Positions 8,753-17,408 of a DNA stretch of 49,230 bases are shown here, piece by piece. Below the pieces are notes generated by a model. That model did not search any database and was not told the DNA's origin. It saw nothing but the letters and a program-made list of their open reading frames with translations. How positions within the stretch are numbered: the first letter of the stretch is position 1; each line of letters opens with the position of its first letter. Made by a program: the position numbers and the translations under genes. Source of the stretch: Candidatus Bipolaricaulota bacterium (lineage in GTDB: Bacteria; Bipolaricaulota; Bipolaricaulia; Bipolaricaulales; Bipolaricaulaceae); contig JACIWJ010000007.1 in assembly GCA_014361015.1 (NCBI GenBank), positions 1 through 49,230 of the forward strand. Direction: 5' to 3'.

Positions 8753-9072
8753 TCGTCCTCCTCGTTGTCGTCGACGTGAACGTGCACGCCTTCACCCGCT
8801 TTGATCCCTTTCTTGACCCCCCTGAACACCTCGCGGAGGTTGATCATGTACCCTCGCGCCATCTCGAGCGCCTCCTCCCTCGGAATGCCCGCTTCGACGA
8901 GCCTCTTGTAGAACGTCCCCACCGCATCGGCCATGTTCTCCGCGGCGTCCTTGGAGTAGAGCACGTCCCGCAGGCCCTTGAGGAGCCCTGGAACCTGCTG
9001 CGTGACCACGCTCAGCACCTCGCGCAGCTCCTCGACGTCCCCCACGTCTTTCTTCTCTTCATCGTTCATCAT
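8749..9072 (-). CDS. small acidic/amphipathic hypothetical protein
   Basis: This 107-residue protein starts at the first of two adjacent ATGs (9072 or 9069) behind TAGGAGGTCG. It is helical and charged, with the pattern DVEELREVLSVVTQQVPGLL near residues 10-30 and a very acidic tail (DDNEEDD) preceded by HVHV. No membrane segment or known catalytic motif is visible. It sits 11 bases after the anti-sigma stop, so it belongs to the ECF sigma operon. It may be a stress-related accessory protein, but the function is not recognised. Confidence 0.7.
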   Translation of the reverse strand: MMNDEEKKDVGDVEELREVLSVVTQQVPGLLKGLRDVLYSKDAAENMADAVGTFYKRLVEAGIPREEALEMARGYMINLREVFRGVKKGIKAGEGVHVHVDDNEEDD

Positions 9073-9083
9073 CGACCTCCTAT

Positions 9084-9440
9084 CTAGATTCTCAGCACCG
9101 GCATTTCCCGACCAAGGATGGACAAGCTCCCCGTGATCGGGGTCCCGGTTCTCGTTGCGCCCACGCTGAGGCTGAGCCCAGCCACCTCCGAACCAAGATC
9201 CACCTGGAGGAGAGGCATCCCCACCGTCCGCGCGGCGACGGAGAGCCACGTGCCCTCGGGCGCGCCCGGGAGGCGGGCGAACGCCGCGCGAAGCTCGTGC
9301 CCGAGCCGCATCGCCTCCACCAACTCCGCCTGGCACACCGTGCACTGCGCCACATGCGCGATGAGCACAGCGCCATCGGACTCGGAAAGGGCCCGCGCCG
9401 CATAGAGCGGGATCAACCCTTGCGCCTGGTCGCAGGTCAC
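9084..9440 (-). CDS. zinc-binding anti-sigma factor, soluble type
   Basis: The N-terminal half carries the ZAS/zf-HC2 signature HVAQCTVC (about residues 29-36) after an upstream Cys (C3), as in anti-sigma factors that hold ECF sigma factors inactive. The C-terminal half (about 60-118) is beta-rich and has no transmembrane helix, so this is a cytoplasmic anti-sigma factor rather than a membrane sensor. The GTG start at 9440 overlaps the sigma-factor stop as GTGA, which fixes co-translation of the pair. The zinc site could serve as a redox or metal switch, as in RsrA-like proteins; that is inference. Confidence 0.82.
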   Translation of the reverse strand: MTCDQAQGLIPLYAARALSESDGAVLIAHVAQCTVCQAELVEAMRLGHELRAAFARLPGAPEGTWLSVAARTVGMPLLQVDLGSEVAGLSLSVGATRTGTPITGSLSILGREMPVLRI

Positions 9441-9943
9441 GATCTCAGCACCTCAGCAAGCCTCTTCTTGGCGTGAAACATCCGTGATTTCACCGTTCCC
9501 TCCGGGACCCCCTGCACCCGGGCGATCTCCGCGTAGGGGAGACCCTCGTAGAACGCGAGGAACACGACCTCGCGCTGCTCGGGTGGCAGCTCCGCCACCG
9601 CGCGTCGCACGCGGACCTCTCGCTCCACCTCCCGACACGGATCCGCCTCTTCCCCCCGCTCCTCGGGAACCCGCTCCCCCTGCGCCTCGTCCCGCAACGT
9701 CCGATACGCCAGGTGGCGAGCGATCCCGAAGATCCACGTCGAGACCCGGGATCGGCCCTTGAAGCTCCCCGCCCCCTTCCATACCGCGATCATCGTCTCC
9801 TGCACCACGTCTTCGGCGAGGTGGCGATTGCGGAGGAGGGTGAGGGCGAACCGGAACACTCGATCCGCAAACCGTTCGTACAGGTCGCGGAACGCCCGCC
9901 CGTCCCCCCGTGCCACCTGTGCCAACAACTCCCCATCGTCCAC
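9437..9943 (-). CDS. ECF-family RNA polymerase sigma factor
   Basis: The product has 168 residues if the GTG at 9943 is used; it lies 8 bases after GGAGGAGAT, much better than the upstream TTG at 10036. Region 2 is clear (AFRDLYERFADRVFRFAL ... DVVQETMIAVWKG), region 4 ends in the usual helix-turn-helix (YAEIARVQGVPEGTVKSRMFHAKKRL), and the linker is short as in group 4 sigma factors. There is no extra C-terminal domain. It is followed by its anti-sigma factor with a 4-base overlap. ECF factors of this kind usually activate their own promoter; repeated CGGTC palindromes lie in the upstream gap. Confidence 0.93.
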   Translation of the reverse strand: MDDGELLAQVARGDGRAFRDLYERFADRVFRFALTLLRNRHLAEDVVQETMIAVWKGAGSFKGRSRVSTWIFGIARHLAYRTLRDEAQGERVPEERGEEADPCREVEREVRVRRAVAELPPEQREVVFLAFYEGLPYAEIARVQGVPEGTVKSRMFHAKKRLAEVLRS

Positions 9944-10068
9944 CCGAAGATCTCCTCCTCCCGCTGCATCCCCGCTGGAGAGGCCGCCCCATCTCTTCCG
10001 TCCCCCCGCGGGGGCCTCTCCCCGTTCTCCGTCCAACGGTATCCCAGGCCGTCCATCACCTCCTCGAT

Positions 10069-10080
10069 CGGTCCCGACCG
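10069..10080. promoter_or_regulatory. CGGTC-N2-GACCG palindrome, copy 1
   Basis: A 12-base inverted repeat, CGGTC-CC-GACCG, lies in the divergent gap between the sigma-factor gene and the propeller gene. A second version lies 42 bases away, about four helical turns. It could be a binding site for a dimeric regulator; no regulator is identified. Confidence 0.3.
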
Positions 10081-10110
10081 TGAGTGCCCGACCCCGACCT
10101 CAGGGTTCAC

Positions 10111-10124
10111 CGGTCGCCCGACCG
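10111..10124. promoter_or_regulatory. CGGTCG-N2-CGACCG palindrome, copy 2
   Basis: This 14-base inverted repeat has 6-base arms and a CC spacer. It shares the CGGTC/GACCG arms of the copy at 10069 and lies 52 bases before the ribosome site of the propeller gene. A third, unrelated palindrome (CGCTGC-AC-GCAGCG, 10149-10162) lies closer to that gene. Confidence 0.3.
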
Positions 10125-10175
10125 AGAGGAAAGGAGTAAGCTTGGGCGCGCTGCACGCAGCGAGGGAGGATGGAG

Positions 10176-11660
10176 ATGAGAAATGCGCACGGGTATAGAA
10201 CATGGCTCTGCCTCGTCGGCCTCACCCTGTGGACGCTCACCGCCGGCGGGCAGGTGATGCAGCTGACCCAATGGGACCTCCCCGCGACGAACGCCTCCCC
10301 TTACGGGATCGCGCTCGCCCCAGACGGGAAGGTGTACTTCACCGAATTCAACCTGAATCGGATCGGCCAACTGGACCCGGTCGCGAACGAGATCCGCGAG
10401 CGCCAGGTCGGCGAAGGACCGGCGGGGCTCGTGCTGGGCGACACCGGGGCCGTCTACTTCACCCTCAGCCAGGAGAACGCTCTCGAGCTCCTCGTGTTCA
10501 TCGGAGGTGGGGCGAAGTGGTCGCTCCCCACGCCCGGTGCGTGGCCGGAGGTGCTCGTCGCTGCGCCCACCGGCCCGGGGAAGGTCAACCTGTGGCTGAA
10601 CGAGCGGAACTCGAGCAAGATCGCCCGGTTCGCCCCAGCCCAGGTGTTCGTTACCCTCCCGTTGATCCTCTCCCCCCCTCAGCCTATCACGCCCATCGTC
10701 ACCGAGATCAGCCCGACGATCACATCCGTTTCCCCAGAGCTGTACCCGGGGAACCCGCTGCTTCCCCCCCCGATCGCCCTCCTCGTCCCCGCGACGAACG
10801 GCCCGTTCACGGAGTGGCAATCCATGATCACGGACTGCTACCTGGAACGGGTGGCGGTGGCCCCGGACGGCCGGGTGTGGTTCACACAAGGGGTGGCCCC
10901 GATCTCCGTTCTTGACCCAGAGACGAACACGGCCCTCGTCTACGGGATTCCGGGCGGGACGTCAGCTCTCGGGATCGTCGTTGGCCCCGACGGCAAGGTG
11001 TGGTTCACCGACACCCTGCGACCCGCAATCGGGGTTCTCGATCCCGCGACAGCGGACGTCCGGTTGTGGCCGATCCCCGACGGCCGCCAGCCGTTCGCCC
11101 TCGCCCTGGATGCCGAGGGGAACGTGTGGTTCACCGATCGGGAAGCGGATGCCGTGGGCTGCCTCTCCCCGGCGCGGAGCGAGATCGCCCTCTACGGCCT
11201 GCCCGCCGGCACGCACCCCCTGTTCCTCGCCCTCGATGAGGCGGGGAGCGTGTGGTTCACTGCCGAGCGGGGGAACTTCGTGGGCAAGCTGTCCATCGTC
11301 CCCGTGCTCGGGCCACCGCCCACGCTTCCCACTGCTGGCGCGTTCCAGTTCCTCAGCTACGGGCTGAGCCAGATCGGGAACCGGGCCTCCGGGACCGTCA
11401 CCTTTCTCTACGACGGCAGCGCCGGCTTGCCGGTGTGGATCTCGACAGAGGTTCTGCGGAGCGGAGTCGCGCTCCCCGGGTTCGTCGCGCCACCCGTGCG
11501 GATCGATGGGGCAGGTGCGGGCACGGCCGCGATCACCGTGGAGTACCGGGGGACCACACCTACTACCTCTGACGAAGTGCGGTTCTTCGTAAGCCTCAGC
11601 CCGGGTGGCCCCGCGCTGGCCGAGCAGCGGATCAGCTTCTCCACGACCTGGACCCCGTAG
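10176..11660 (+). CDS. secreted Vgb/NHL-type beta-propeller protein
   Basis: The second ATG (10176) is preferred because GGGAGG lies 6 bases before it; an ATG at 10170 is too close to the ribosome site. A signal peptide covers about residues 1-26 (hydrophobic LCLVGLTLWTLTAGG). Seven propeller-like repeats follow, most with the strand pattern APDGKVWFT ... IGVLDP as in virginiamycin B lyase (Vgb)-like and NHL proteins, with a Pro-rich insert of about 50 residues between blades 3 and 4. The last 110 residues form a separate beta domain, perhaps Ig-like. The catalytic residues of true Vgb are not evident to me, so streptogramin lyase activity is not implied. Location: periplasm or cell surface. 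Confidence 0.8.
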   Translation: MRNAHGYRTWLCLVGLTLWTLTAGGQVMQLTQWDLPATNASPYGIALAPDGKVYFTEFNLNRIGQLDPVANEIRERQVGEGPAGLVLGDTGAVYFTLSQENALELLVFIGGGAKWSLPTPGAWPEVLVAAPTGPGKVNLWLNERNSSKIARFAPAQVFVTLPLILSPPQPITPIVTEISPTITSVSPELYPGNPLLPPPIALLVPATNGPFTEWQSMITDCYLERVAVAPDGRVWFTQGVAPISVLDPETNTALVYGIPGGTSALGIVVGPDGKVWFTDTLRPAIGVLDPATADVRLWPIPDGRQPFALALDAEGNVWFTDREADAVGCLSPARSEIALYGLPAGTHPLFLALDEAGSVWFTAERGNFVGKLSIVPVLGPPPTLPTAGAFQFLSYGLSQIGNRASGTVTFLYDGSAGLPVWISTEVLRSGVALPGFVAPPVRIDGAGAGTAAITVEYRGTTPTTSDEVRFFVSLSPGGPALAEQRISFSTTWTP

Positions 11661-11675
11661 GAGCACAAGCGGTCT

Positions 11676-11705
11676 GCCGGCCCGTGCCTCGTGACACGGG
11701 CCGGC
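11676..11705. terminator. perfect 11-bp hairpin between convergent genes
   Basis: GCCGGCCCGTG (11676-11686) pairs perfectly with CACGGGCCGGC (11695-11705) around an 8-base loop. It fills the 51-base gap between the propeller gene and the convergent ABC-2 permease gene, so it could terminate both strands, although neither side has a T-tract. Confidence 0.5.
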
Positions 11706-11711
11706 CCTCCC

Positions 11712-12782
11712 TCAGCGCTGCCCGGCGCTGACCACGTAGCGCCCGAGGACGGGAAACAGGGCAGCCCCCACCGCAAACAACGCCCCCGTAACGAGGGCGA
11801 ACCGCGCGGCCGGCATGTCGGCCACGCCGGTCACGTAGCGCATCGCCTCGACCATGTACGTCAGCGGAAGGGCCCGGCTCACCGCGCGCAGGAACGACGG
11901 CATGATCTCCAGCGGGAAGTAGACGCCCGACAGGAGGAGCATGACCTGGGCGGAGATGTTCGCCACATTGCCCGCGCTCCCGGGCCGGCGGACGACGAGG
12001 GCGATCACTGTCCCCAAGCCCATTGCCCCGAGGGTCGCCGCAACCACGAACGCGACGAACAGCGGCCAGTTCACTTCGAACCGCACCCCGAACAGGGCCA
12101 CGGCCGCAACGAGGGTGGTCAGCGTGGCGAAGAACCCCGCGGCGAGCCGAACCCCGGCGATGGCCATGAGCAGCGCCCCCGGGGACATCGGCGTCACGAG
12201 CAGGCGGTCGAGGAGCTTCCGCTCCTTCATCTGGGTGATCCGCCCGGACACAGCGAGGAGGCCGGAAGCGAGGATGGAGAACGCCATGATCCCCGGGACG
12301 AGGAGGTTGAACCACCCCACGGCCACGGTCCGCCCCACGTTCTCCCGCTCCGCCCGCACTGGCGGGGCGAGGCCCTGCCGCTGGAGGTCGACCTCGGCCG
12401 CGATCCCGCGGGCGAGCTCGGCGAAGGCATAGCCCTCCTGCACCCGCGTCGGATCCTGGAGGAACACGAGACTTCGCCCATCCCAGACCAACCCCAGGTC
12501 CACCTTCTTCTTCGCGAGATCCTCCTCCAAGGCCGCCCGGTCGGCGTACGGGACCACGACCACCGCCTGCTGGGCAGCGAGGACCTCGGTGAGGACATCG
12601 TCTCCCCGGTCGAGGTGGACAAGGCCCAACCTCGCCCGCGCGGCGGGACCTTCCACCCCGCCCCACACGAACCCGAAGATGAGGACGAACACGATCGGGA
12701 AGAGCACCGTGAAGAACAGGGTGATCCGATCGCGCAGGAACACCCGCGCCTGAGTTCGGAAGAGCGCCCCCAGGCCGGTCAT
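11712..12782 (-). CDS. ABC-2 type transporter permease B
   Basis: The ATG at 12782 overlaps the upstream permease stop (ATGA). The 356-residue protein has the ABC-2/YhgE-like layout: one N-terminal helix (about 20-42), an extracytoplasmic domain (about 45-165), and five C-terminal helices starting at NLLVPGIMAFSILASGLLAV, with the cytoplasmic loop MKERKLLDRLLVTPMSP typical of ABC-2 exporters. It is the third gene of an ATPase-permease-permease operon. Such exporters move drugs, polymers or lipids; the substrate cannot be told from sequence. Confidence 0.88.
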   Translation of the reverse strand: MTGLGALFRTQARVFLRDRITLFFTVLFPIVFVLIFGFVWGGVEGPAARARLGLVHLDRGDDVLTEVLAAQQAVVVVPYADRAALEEDLAKKKVDLGLVWDGRSLVFLQDPTRVQEGYAFAELARGIAAEVDLQRQGLAPPVRAERENVGRTVAVGWFNLLVPGIMAFSILASGLLAVSGRITQMKERKLLDRLLVTPMSPGALLMAIAGVRLAAGFFATLTTLVAAVALFGVRFEVNWPLFVAFVVAATLGAMGLGTVIALVVRRPGSAGNVANISAQVMLLLSGVYFPLEIMPSFLRAVSRALPLTYMVEAMRYVTGVADMPAARFALVTGALFAVGAALFPVLGRYVVSAGQR

Positions 12783-13980
12783 CGGCCCACGTCCCACCGC
12801 AGCCGCCACGCGGCGACCACGGTCGACACCGCGATCCATCCCGCGGGGACCGCAACCGAAAGCGAGAGGGGGAGGACCGCTTGCCCGGAGCCAAGCGCAG
12901 ACCGCAGCCCATCCGCAAGGTGGCTCAGCGGGTTCAGGTAGAGGAGGATCTGGAGGAAGAACGGAAGGTCCGCCACGGGGAAGAACAGCCCGCTCAGGAA
13001 CATCACCGGGAGGTTGACGAGGTTCGCGATCGCCATCCCGGCCTGGGCGGTCTTGGCGAGCGACGCCACGAGGAACCCGAGCGCCAAGAACGTGGCCGCA
13101 GCCAACACCAGATAGGGGAGGGCGGCCGGACGGAGGAAGTCGACGCTCGCCCCAAACGCGAACCGCCCCAGCGCCCACAGAACGGCGAACTGCAAGAGGC
13201 ACAGGAATCCGTACCCGAGCGCGAACCCCGCGAGGTACTGCGGGACCCCGAGCGGCGTCACCCAGTACCGGCGGAGGATCTTCTGGTCGCGGGCGAAGAG
13301 GATCGTCCCCGGCACGCTGAACAACCCCCCAACGAAGAACGCCATCAACACGATCCCCGGAAGGAGGAAGTCCACGTACGCCACCGGCTGGTCCAGCCCT
13401 CCCACCCACTCCGTGTGCACCGCGAGAGCGGCCTCCGGCCGGTACAGGCCGGCAAGGGTGAGAAGCTCCTGGTTCAGACGCGCCAGGACCTGATCCACGA
13501 CGCTGCTCGCCATGCCCGACGCGGCGTTGGCCTCGTTCAGGTAGAGGTGAACGGCTGCCGCCGGCCCCCCTCCCCCCATCGCCGCCGCGGCGCGTTCGCT
13601 GAACTCAGCGGGAATCACCACGAGAAGGGCAAGGTTGCCCAGCCGCACCTCTTCCTGGGCACGGGCCAGGAACGCCCGCGGATCGTCCCCCTCCCGCGGA
13701 CGGCGGAGGGTGAACAGGGGTTCCTTCCCCGCCTCGCGCGGGACACTCAACGTGACGAATACCTCTTCGACCACGGCGGCGAACTGCGCCGGTCCGCGGG
13801 TCCCCTCGTCGAGGTTCACGAGCGCGACCGAGAAGCTCATCTGCCCCTCCCGACCCAGCCGGCCGAAGACGCCCGCCATCAGGGCGAGGAGCAGGACCGG
13901 GAACAGGACGAACCAGAACAAGGTCTCCCGCTCGCGCAGCGCGGCAAGCAGGGACAGCCATCCCAACCGGAGGACCACCT

Positions 13981-13984
<4 letters not shown>
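12779..13984 (-). CDS. ABC-2 type transporter permease A
   Basis: This 401-residue protein starts with GTG overlapping the ATPase stop (GTGA at 13981-13984). It has the same plan as its neighbour: an N-terminal helix (about 22-42), an extracytoplasmic domain of about 170 residues rich in Ala/Gly/Glu, and C-terminal helices from DFLLPGIVLMAFFVGGLF onward, with the loop DQKILRRYWVTPLG matching the family signature. The two permeases probably form a heterodimeric channel with the ATPase encoded upstream. Confidence 0.88.
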
Positions 13985-14901
<917 letters not shown>

Positions 14902-15025
14902 TTTCCCCCTCGCCCATCCTCCCCCATCGGAGAAGGACTGGCTCGAATCATAGCCCCACCGCCCGCGTTCATCCAAACCGGAGCGGCTGCCCCGCCCCGC
15001 TGCGTGGGCAGATCCGGGGGGTCGG

Positions 15026-15031
15026 TATAAT
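15026..15031 (+). promoter_or_regulatory. -10 element of the cyclase-TPR gene
   Basis: A perfect TATAAT lies 28 bases before the cyclase ATG, with a ribosome site GGAGGGG between them. No good -35 hexamer is visible at 16-18 bases upstream, so the promoter may rely on an activator or on another sigma factor contact. Confidence 0.45.
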
Positions 15032-15058
15032 GCGAACGGATGGAGGAGGGGAGCGACC

Positions 15059-17347
15059 ATGCCCGAAGAGGAACGCCGGCTGAGCGCGATTCTCATCACC
15101 GACATCGTCGGCTATACCCTCCTCGGGCAGACGAACGAGGACCTGTCGCTCAAGCTGCTTGAGGAGCACGACGCACTGCTGCGCCCGCTCTTTTCGTCCC
15201 ATGGGGGGCGCGTGGTCAAGTCGATGGGGGATGGGTTCCTCGTAGAGTTCGCAAGTGCCCTTGAGGCGACGAGGTGCGCGATCGCGATTCAGGAGGCCCT
15301 CCACGCGCGCAACGCTTCCCAGCCCCCCGACCACTGGATCCGGATCCGGATCGGGGTGCACGTCGGGGATGTCGTGCACCGTCAGGGCGACCTGTTCGGG
15401 GACGGGGTGAACATCACGTCGCGGATCGTCCCCCTCGCCGAACCCGAGGGGGTGTGCATCTCCGCCCAAGTGTACGACCACGTGTGGAACAAGGTCCACT
15501 TCCCGCTCGTCAGCATGGGCAAGCAGGCCCTAAAGAACGTCCGCGTGCCGACCGAGGTGTACTGCGTGGTGTTCCCGTGGTCGGAGGTGCAGCCGGAGGA
15601 CCCGCGCCCGGTGGACCGCACTCGGATCGCGGTCCTCCCCCTGACGAACATCAGCCCCGACCCGGCCGATGCGTTCTTCGCCGACGGGATGACGGAGGAG
15701 CTCATCTTCACCCTCTCCCGGATCCGCGGCCTGCGTGTGATCGCCCAGACCTCGGTCATGAAGTACAAGGGGACCCGGAAGTCGGCGGCAGAGATCGGCC
15801 AGGAACTGCGGGTGGCCACCGTGCTCGAGGGCAGCGTGCGCAAGGTGGACCACCGCGTGCGGATCAACCTCCAACTCGTGGATACCCAGAGCGAGGAGCA
15901 CCTCTGGTCCGAGGCCTACGATCGCCAGCTCGAGGACGTGCTCGCGATCCAGAGCGAGATCGCGCGCAAGGTGGCCGAGGTTCTGGAAGTGAAGCTCCTC
16001 GCCGGCGAGGAGCGGCGCCTCGCGCAGAGAGCAGCGCGGGACGCGGACATCTACATGCTGTACCTGAAGGGTCGCCACTTCTGGAACCAGCGCTCGGAGA
16101 GCGGCCTCAGGCGGGCGATCGAGATCTTCCGCGACGTCATCGCTGCAGATCCCCACTACGCGCTGGCCTACGCGGGCCTCGCGGATTCCTACAGCGTGCT
16201 CGCCAGCCAGGGCCACCTTCCCCTCCACGAGGCGATCCCCAAGGCCAAGGAGGCCGCCCAGAAGGCACTCGAACTGGACGAGCACCTCGCCGAGGCCCAC
16301 ACCTCCTTGGCTTTGATCGAGTGGCTGTTCGAGCACGACCTCGACCAGGCCACCGCCCGGTTCAAGCGGGCGATCGAGGAGAACCCCAACTATGCCACCG
16401 CCCGGCATTGGTACGCCAACCTCCTGAGCGACATGGGCCGCACATCGGAGGCGCTGGCCGAGATGAAGCGCGCCCTCGCCCTCGATCCCCTCTCCCCGAT
16501 CATCAACATGGCGATGTCGGGTATCCTGTGGGCATCCGGTCAGTTCGGCGAGGCCCTGGATCAGCACCGGCGGGCCCAAGCCCTCGCCGCGGACTTCGTC
16601 CAGGGGCACCTGTCGCTGGCGTCCGTCCTCCAGACGGCGGGGAAGTGGGCGGAGGCCGAGGCGGAGCTGAACAAGGCGCTCGACCTCGATCCCAACAGCA
16701 GCACCGTGCGGAGGATGTACGCCGAGCACCTCCTGTACCTCGGCCGGTTCGACGAGGCCCTGGAGACCCTGCACAAGGTCCTGGTCATGGAGCCCGACTC
16801 GCCGGTCGCCAACCACGCCTACGGGCAGGCCCTCCTCCTCGCCCGGCAGTACGAGGAGGCGGTGGCCCAGCTCCGGCGCACCCTCGACGTCGACCCGGAG
16901 GGGGTTCACGCCCGGGTGACACTGGGCATCGCCTGCACCCTCCTCGGCCGCCACGAGCAGGCCCTGGAGGCGTTCCGACAGGCCGAGGCCAAGCTCGCCC
17001 CGTTCGATCGCCTCCGGACAGAGATCCAGGCATGCCGGATCGTGACCTACGCGGGAATGGGGGAGATGACGACCGCTGAGGAGAACCTGAAGGCCCTTGA
17101 AGTAAAGAGCTCCGGGCTTGGGCACGCGTTCCTGGTTGCCGCGGCCCACCTCGCCCTCGGTCACCTCGACGAGGGGTTGGCGTGGTTGGAGAAGTCCTAC
17201 CGGACCCGCGACCCGGGGCTGCGCCTCCTCAACGTCCATCCCTGGTTCGACGCGGCACGTCCCGACCCTCGGTTCCAGGGGTACCTGGCCAAGATGGGGT
17301 TCTCCCCCGAGGGGAGCACGGGCCCCGCGCAGGCAGGCCAGCAATGA
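15059..17347 (+). CDS. class III nucleotidyl cyclase-TolB-like-TPR protein
   Basis: Residues about 6-165 form a class III adenylate/guanylate cyclase domain with intact key residues: metal Asp D15 (TDIVGYT), K54 and D58 in VVKSMGDGF, and the GDGVNITSR segment with transition-state N118 and R122. Residues about 183-310 are a TolB/FlgO-like region (IAVLPLTNIS ... ADGMTEELIFTLSRI), and about 320-740 hold some ten TPR units. There is no membrane segment, so it is cytosolic. The family is common in environmental bacteria; TPRs are thought to bind partners that set cyclase activity. It should make cAMP or cGMP. It is transcribed alone or with the downstream DUF362 gene (61-base gap). Confidence 0.9.
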   Translation: MPEEERRLSAILITDIVGYTLLGQTNEDLSLKLLEEHDALLRPLFSSHGGRVVKSMGDGFLVEFASALEATRCAIAIQEALHARNASQPPDHWIRIRIGVHVGDVVHRQGDLFGDGVNITSRIVPLAEPEGVCISAQVYDHVWNKVHFPLVSMGKQALKNVRVPTEVYCVVFPWSEVQPEDPRPVDRTRIAVLPLTNISPDPADAFFADGMTEELIFTLSRIRGLRVIAQTSVMKYKGTRKSAAEIGQELRVATVLEGSVRKVDHRVRINLQLVDTQSEEHLWSEAYDRQLEDVLAIQSEIARKVAEVLEVKLLAGEERRLAQRAARDADIYMLYLKGRHFWNQRSESGLRRAIEIFRDVIAADPHYALAYAGLADSYSVLASQGHLPLHEAIPKAKEAAQKALELDEHLAEAHTSLALIEWLFEHDLDQATARFKRAIEENPNYATARHWYANLLSDMGRTSEALAEMKRALALDPLSPIINMAMSGILWASGQFGEALDQHRRAQALAADFVQGHLSLASVLQTAGKWAEAEAELNKALDLDPNSSTVRRMYAEHLLYLGRFDEALETLHKVLVMEPDSPVANHAYGQALLLARQYEEAVAQLRRTLDVDPEGVHARVTLGIACTLLGRHEQALEAFRQAEAKLAPFDRLRTEIQACRIVTYAGMGEMTTAEENLKALEVKSSGLGHAFLVAAAHLALGHLDEGLAWLEKSYRTRDPGLRLLNVHPWFDAARPDPRFQGYLAKMGFSPEGSTGPAQAGQQ

Positions 17348-17408
17348 GGGTGGCGCACCCGGTCCCGTTCCTGTACACGCCCTTCGGCCCACGGGAGGGC
17401 CCCCGAGG

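Noticed and set aside
10143-10198. 18-codon frame (TTG start) before the propeller gene
   Set aside because: It overlaps the start of the signal peptide coding region, is not conserved in any recognisable way and is easily explained by chance.
10170-11660. Virginiamycin B lyase (antibiotic resistance) function for the propeller protein
   Set aside because: Propeller repeats are Vgb-like, but the active-site residues are not evident and the signal peptide and extra beta domain differ from the cytoplasmic enzyme.
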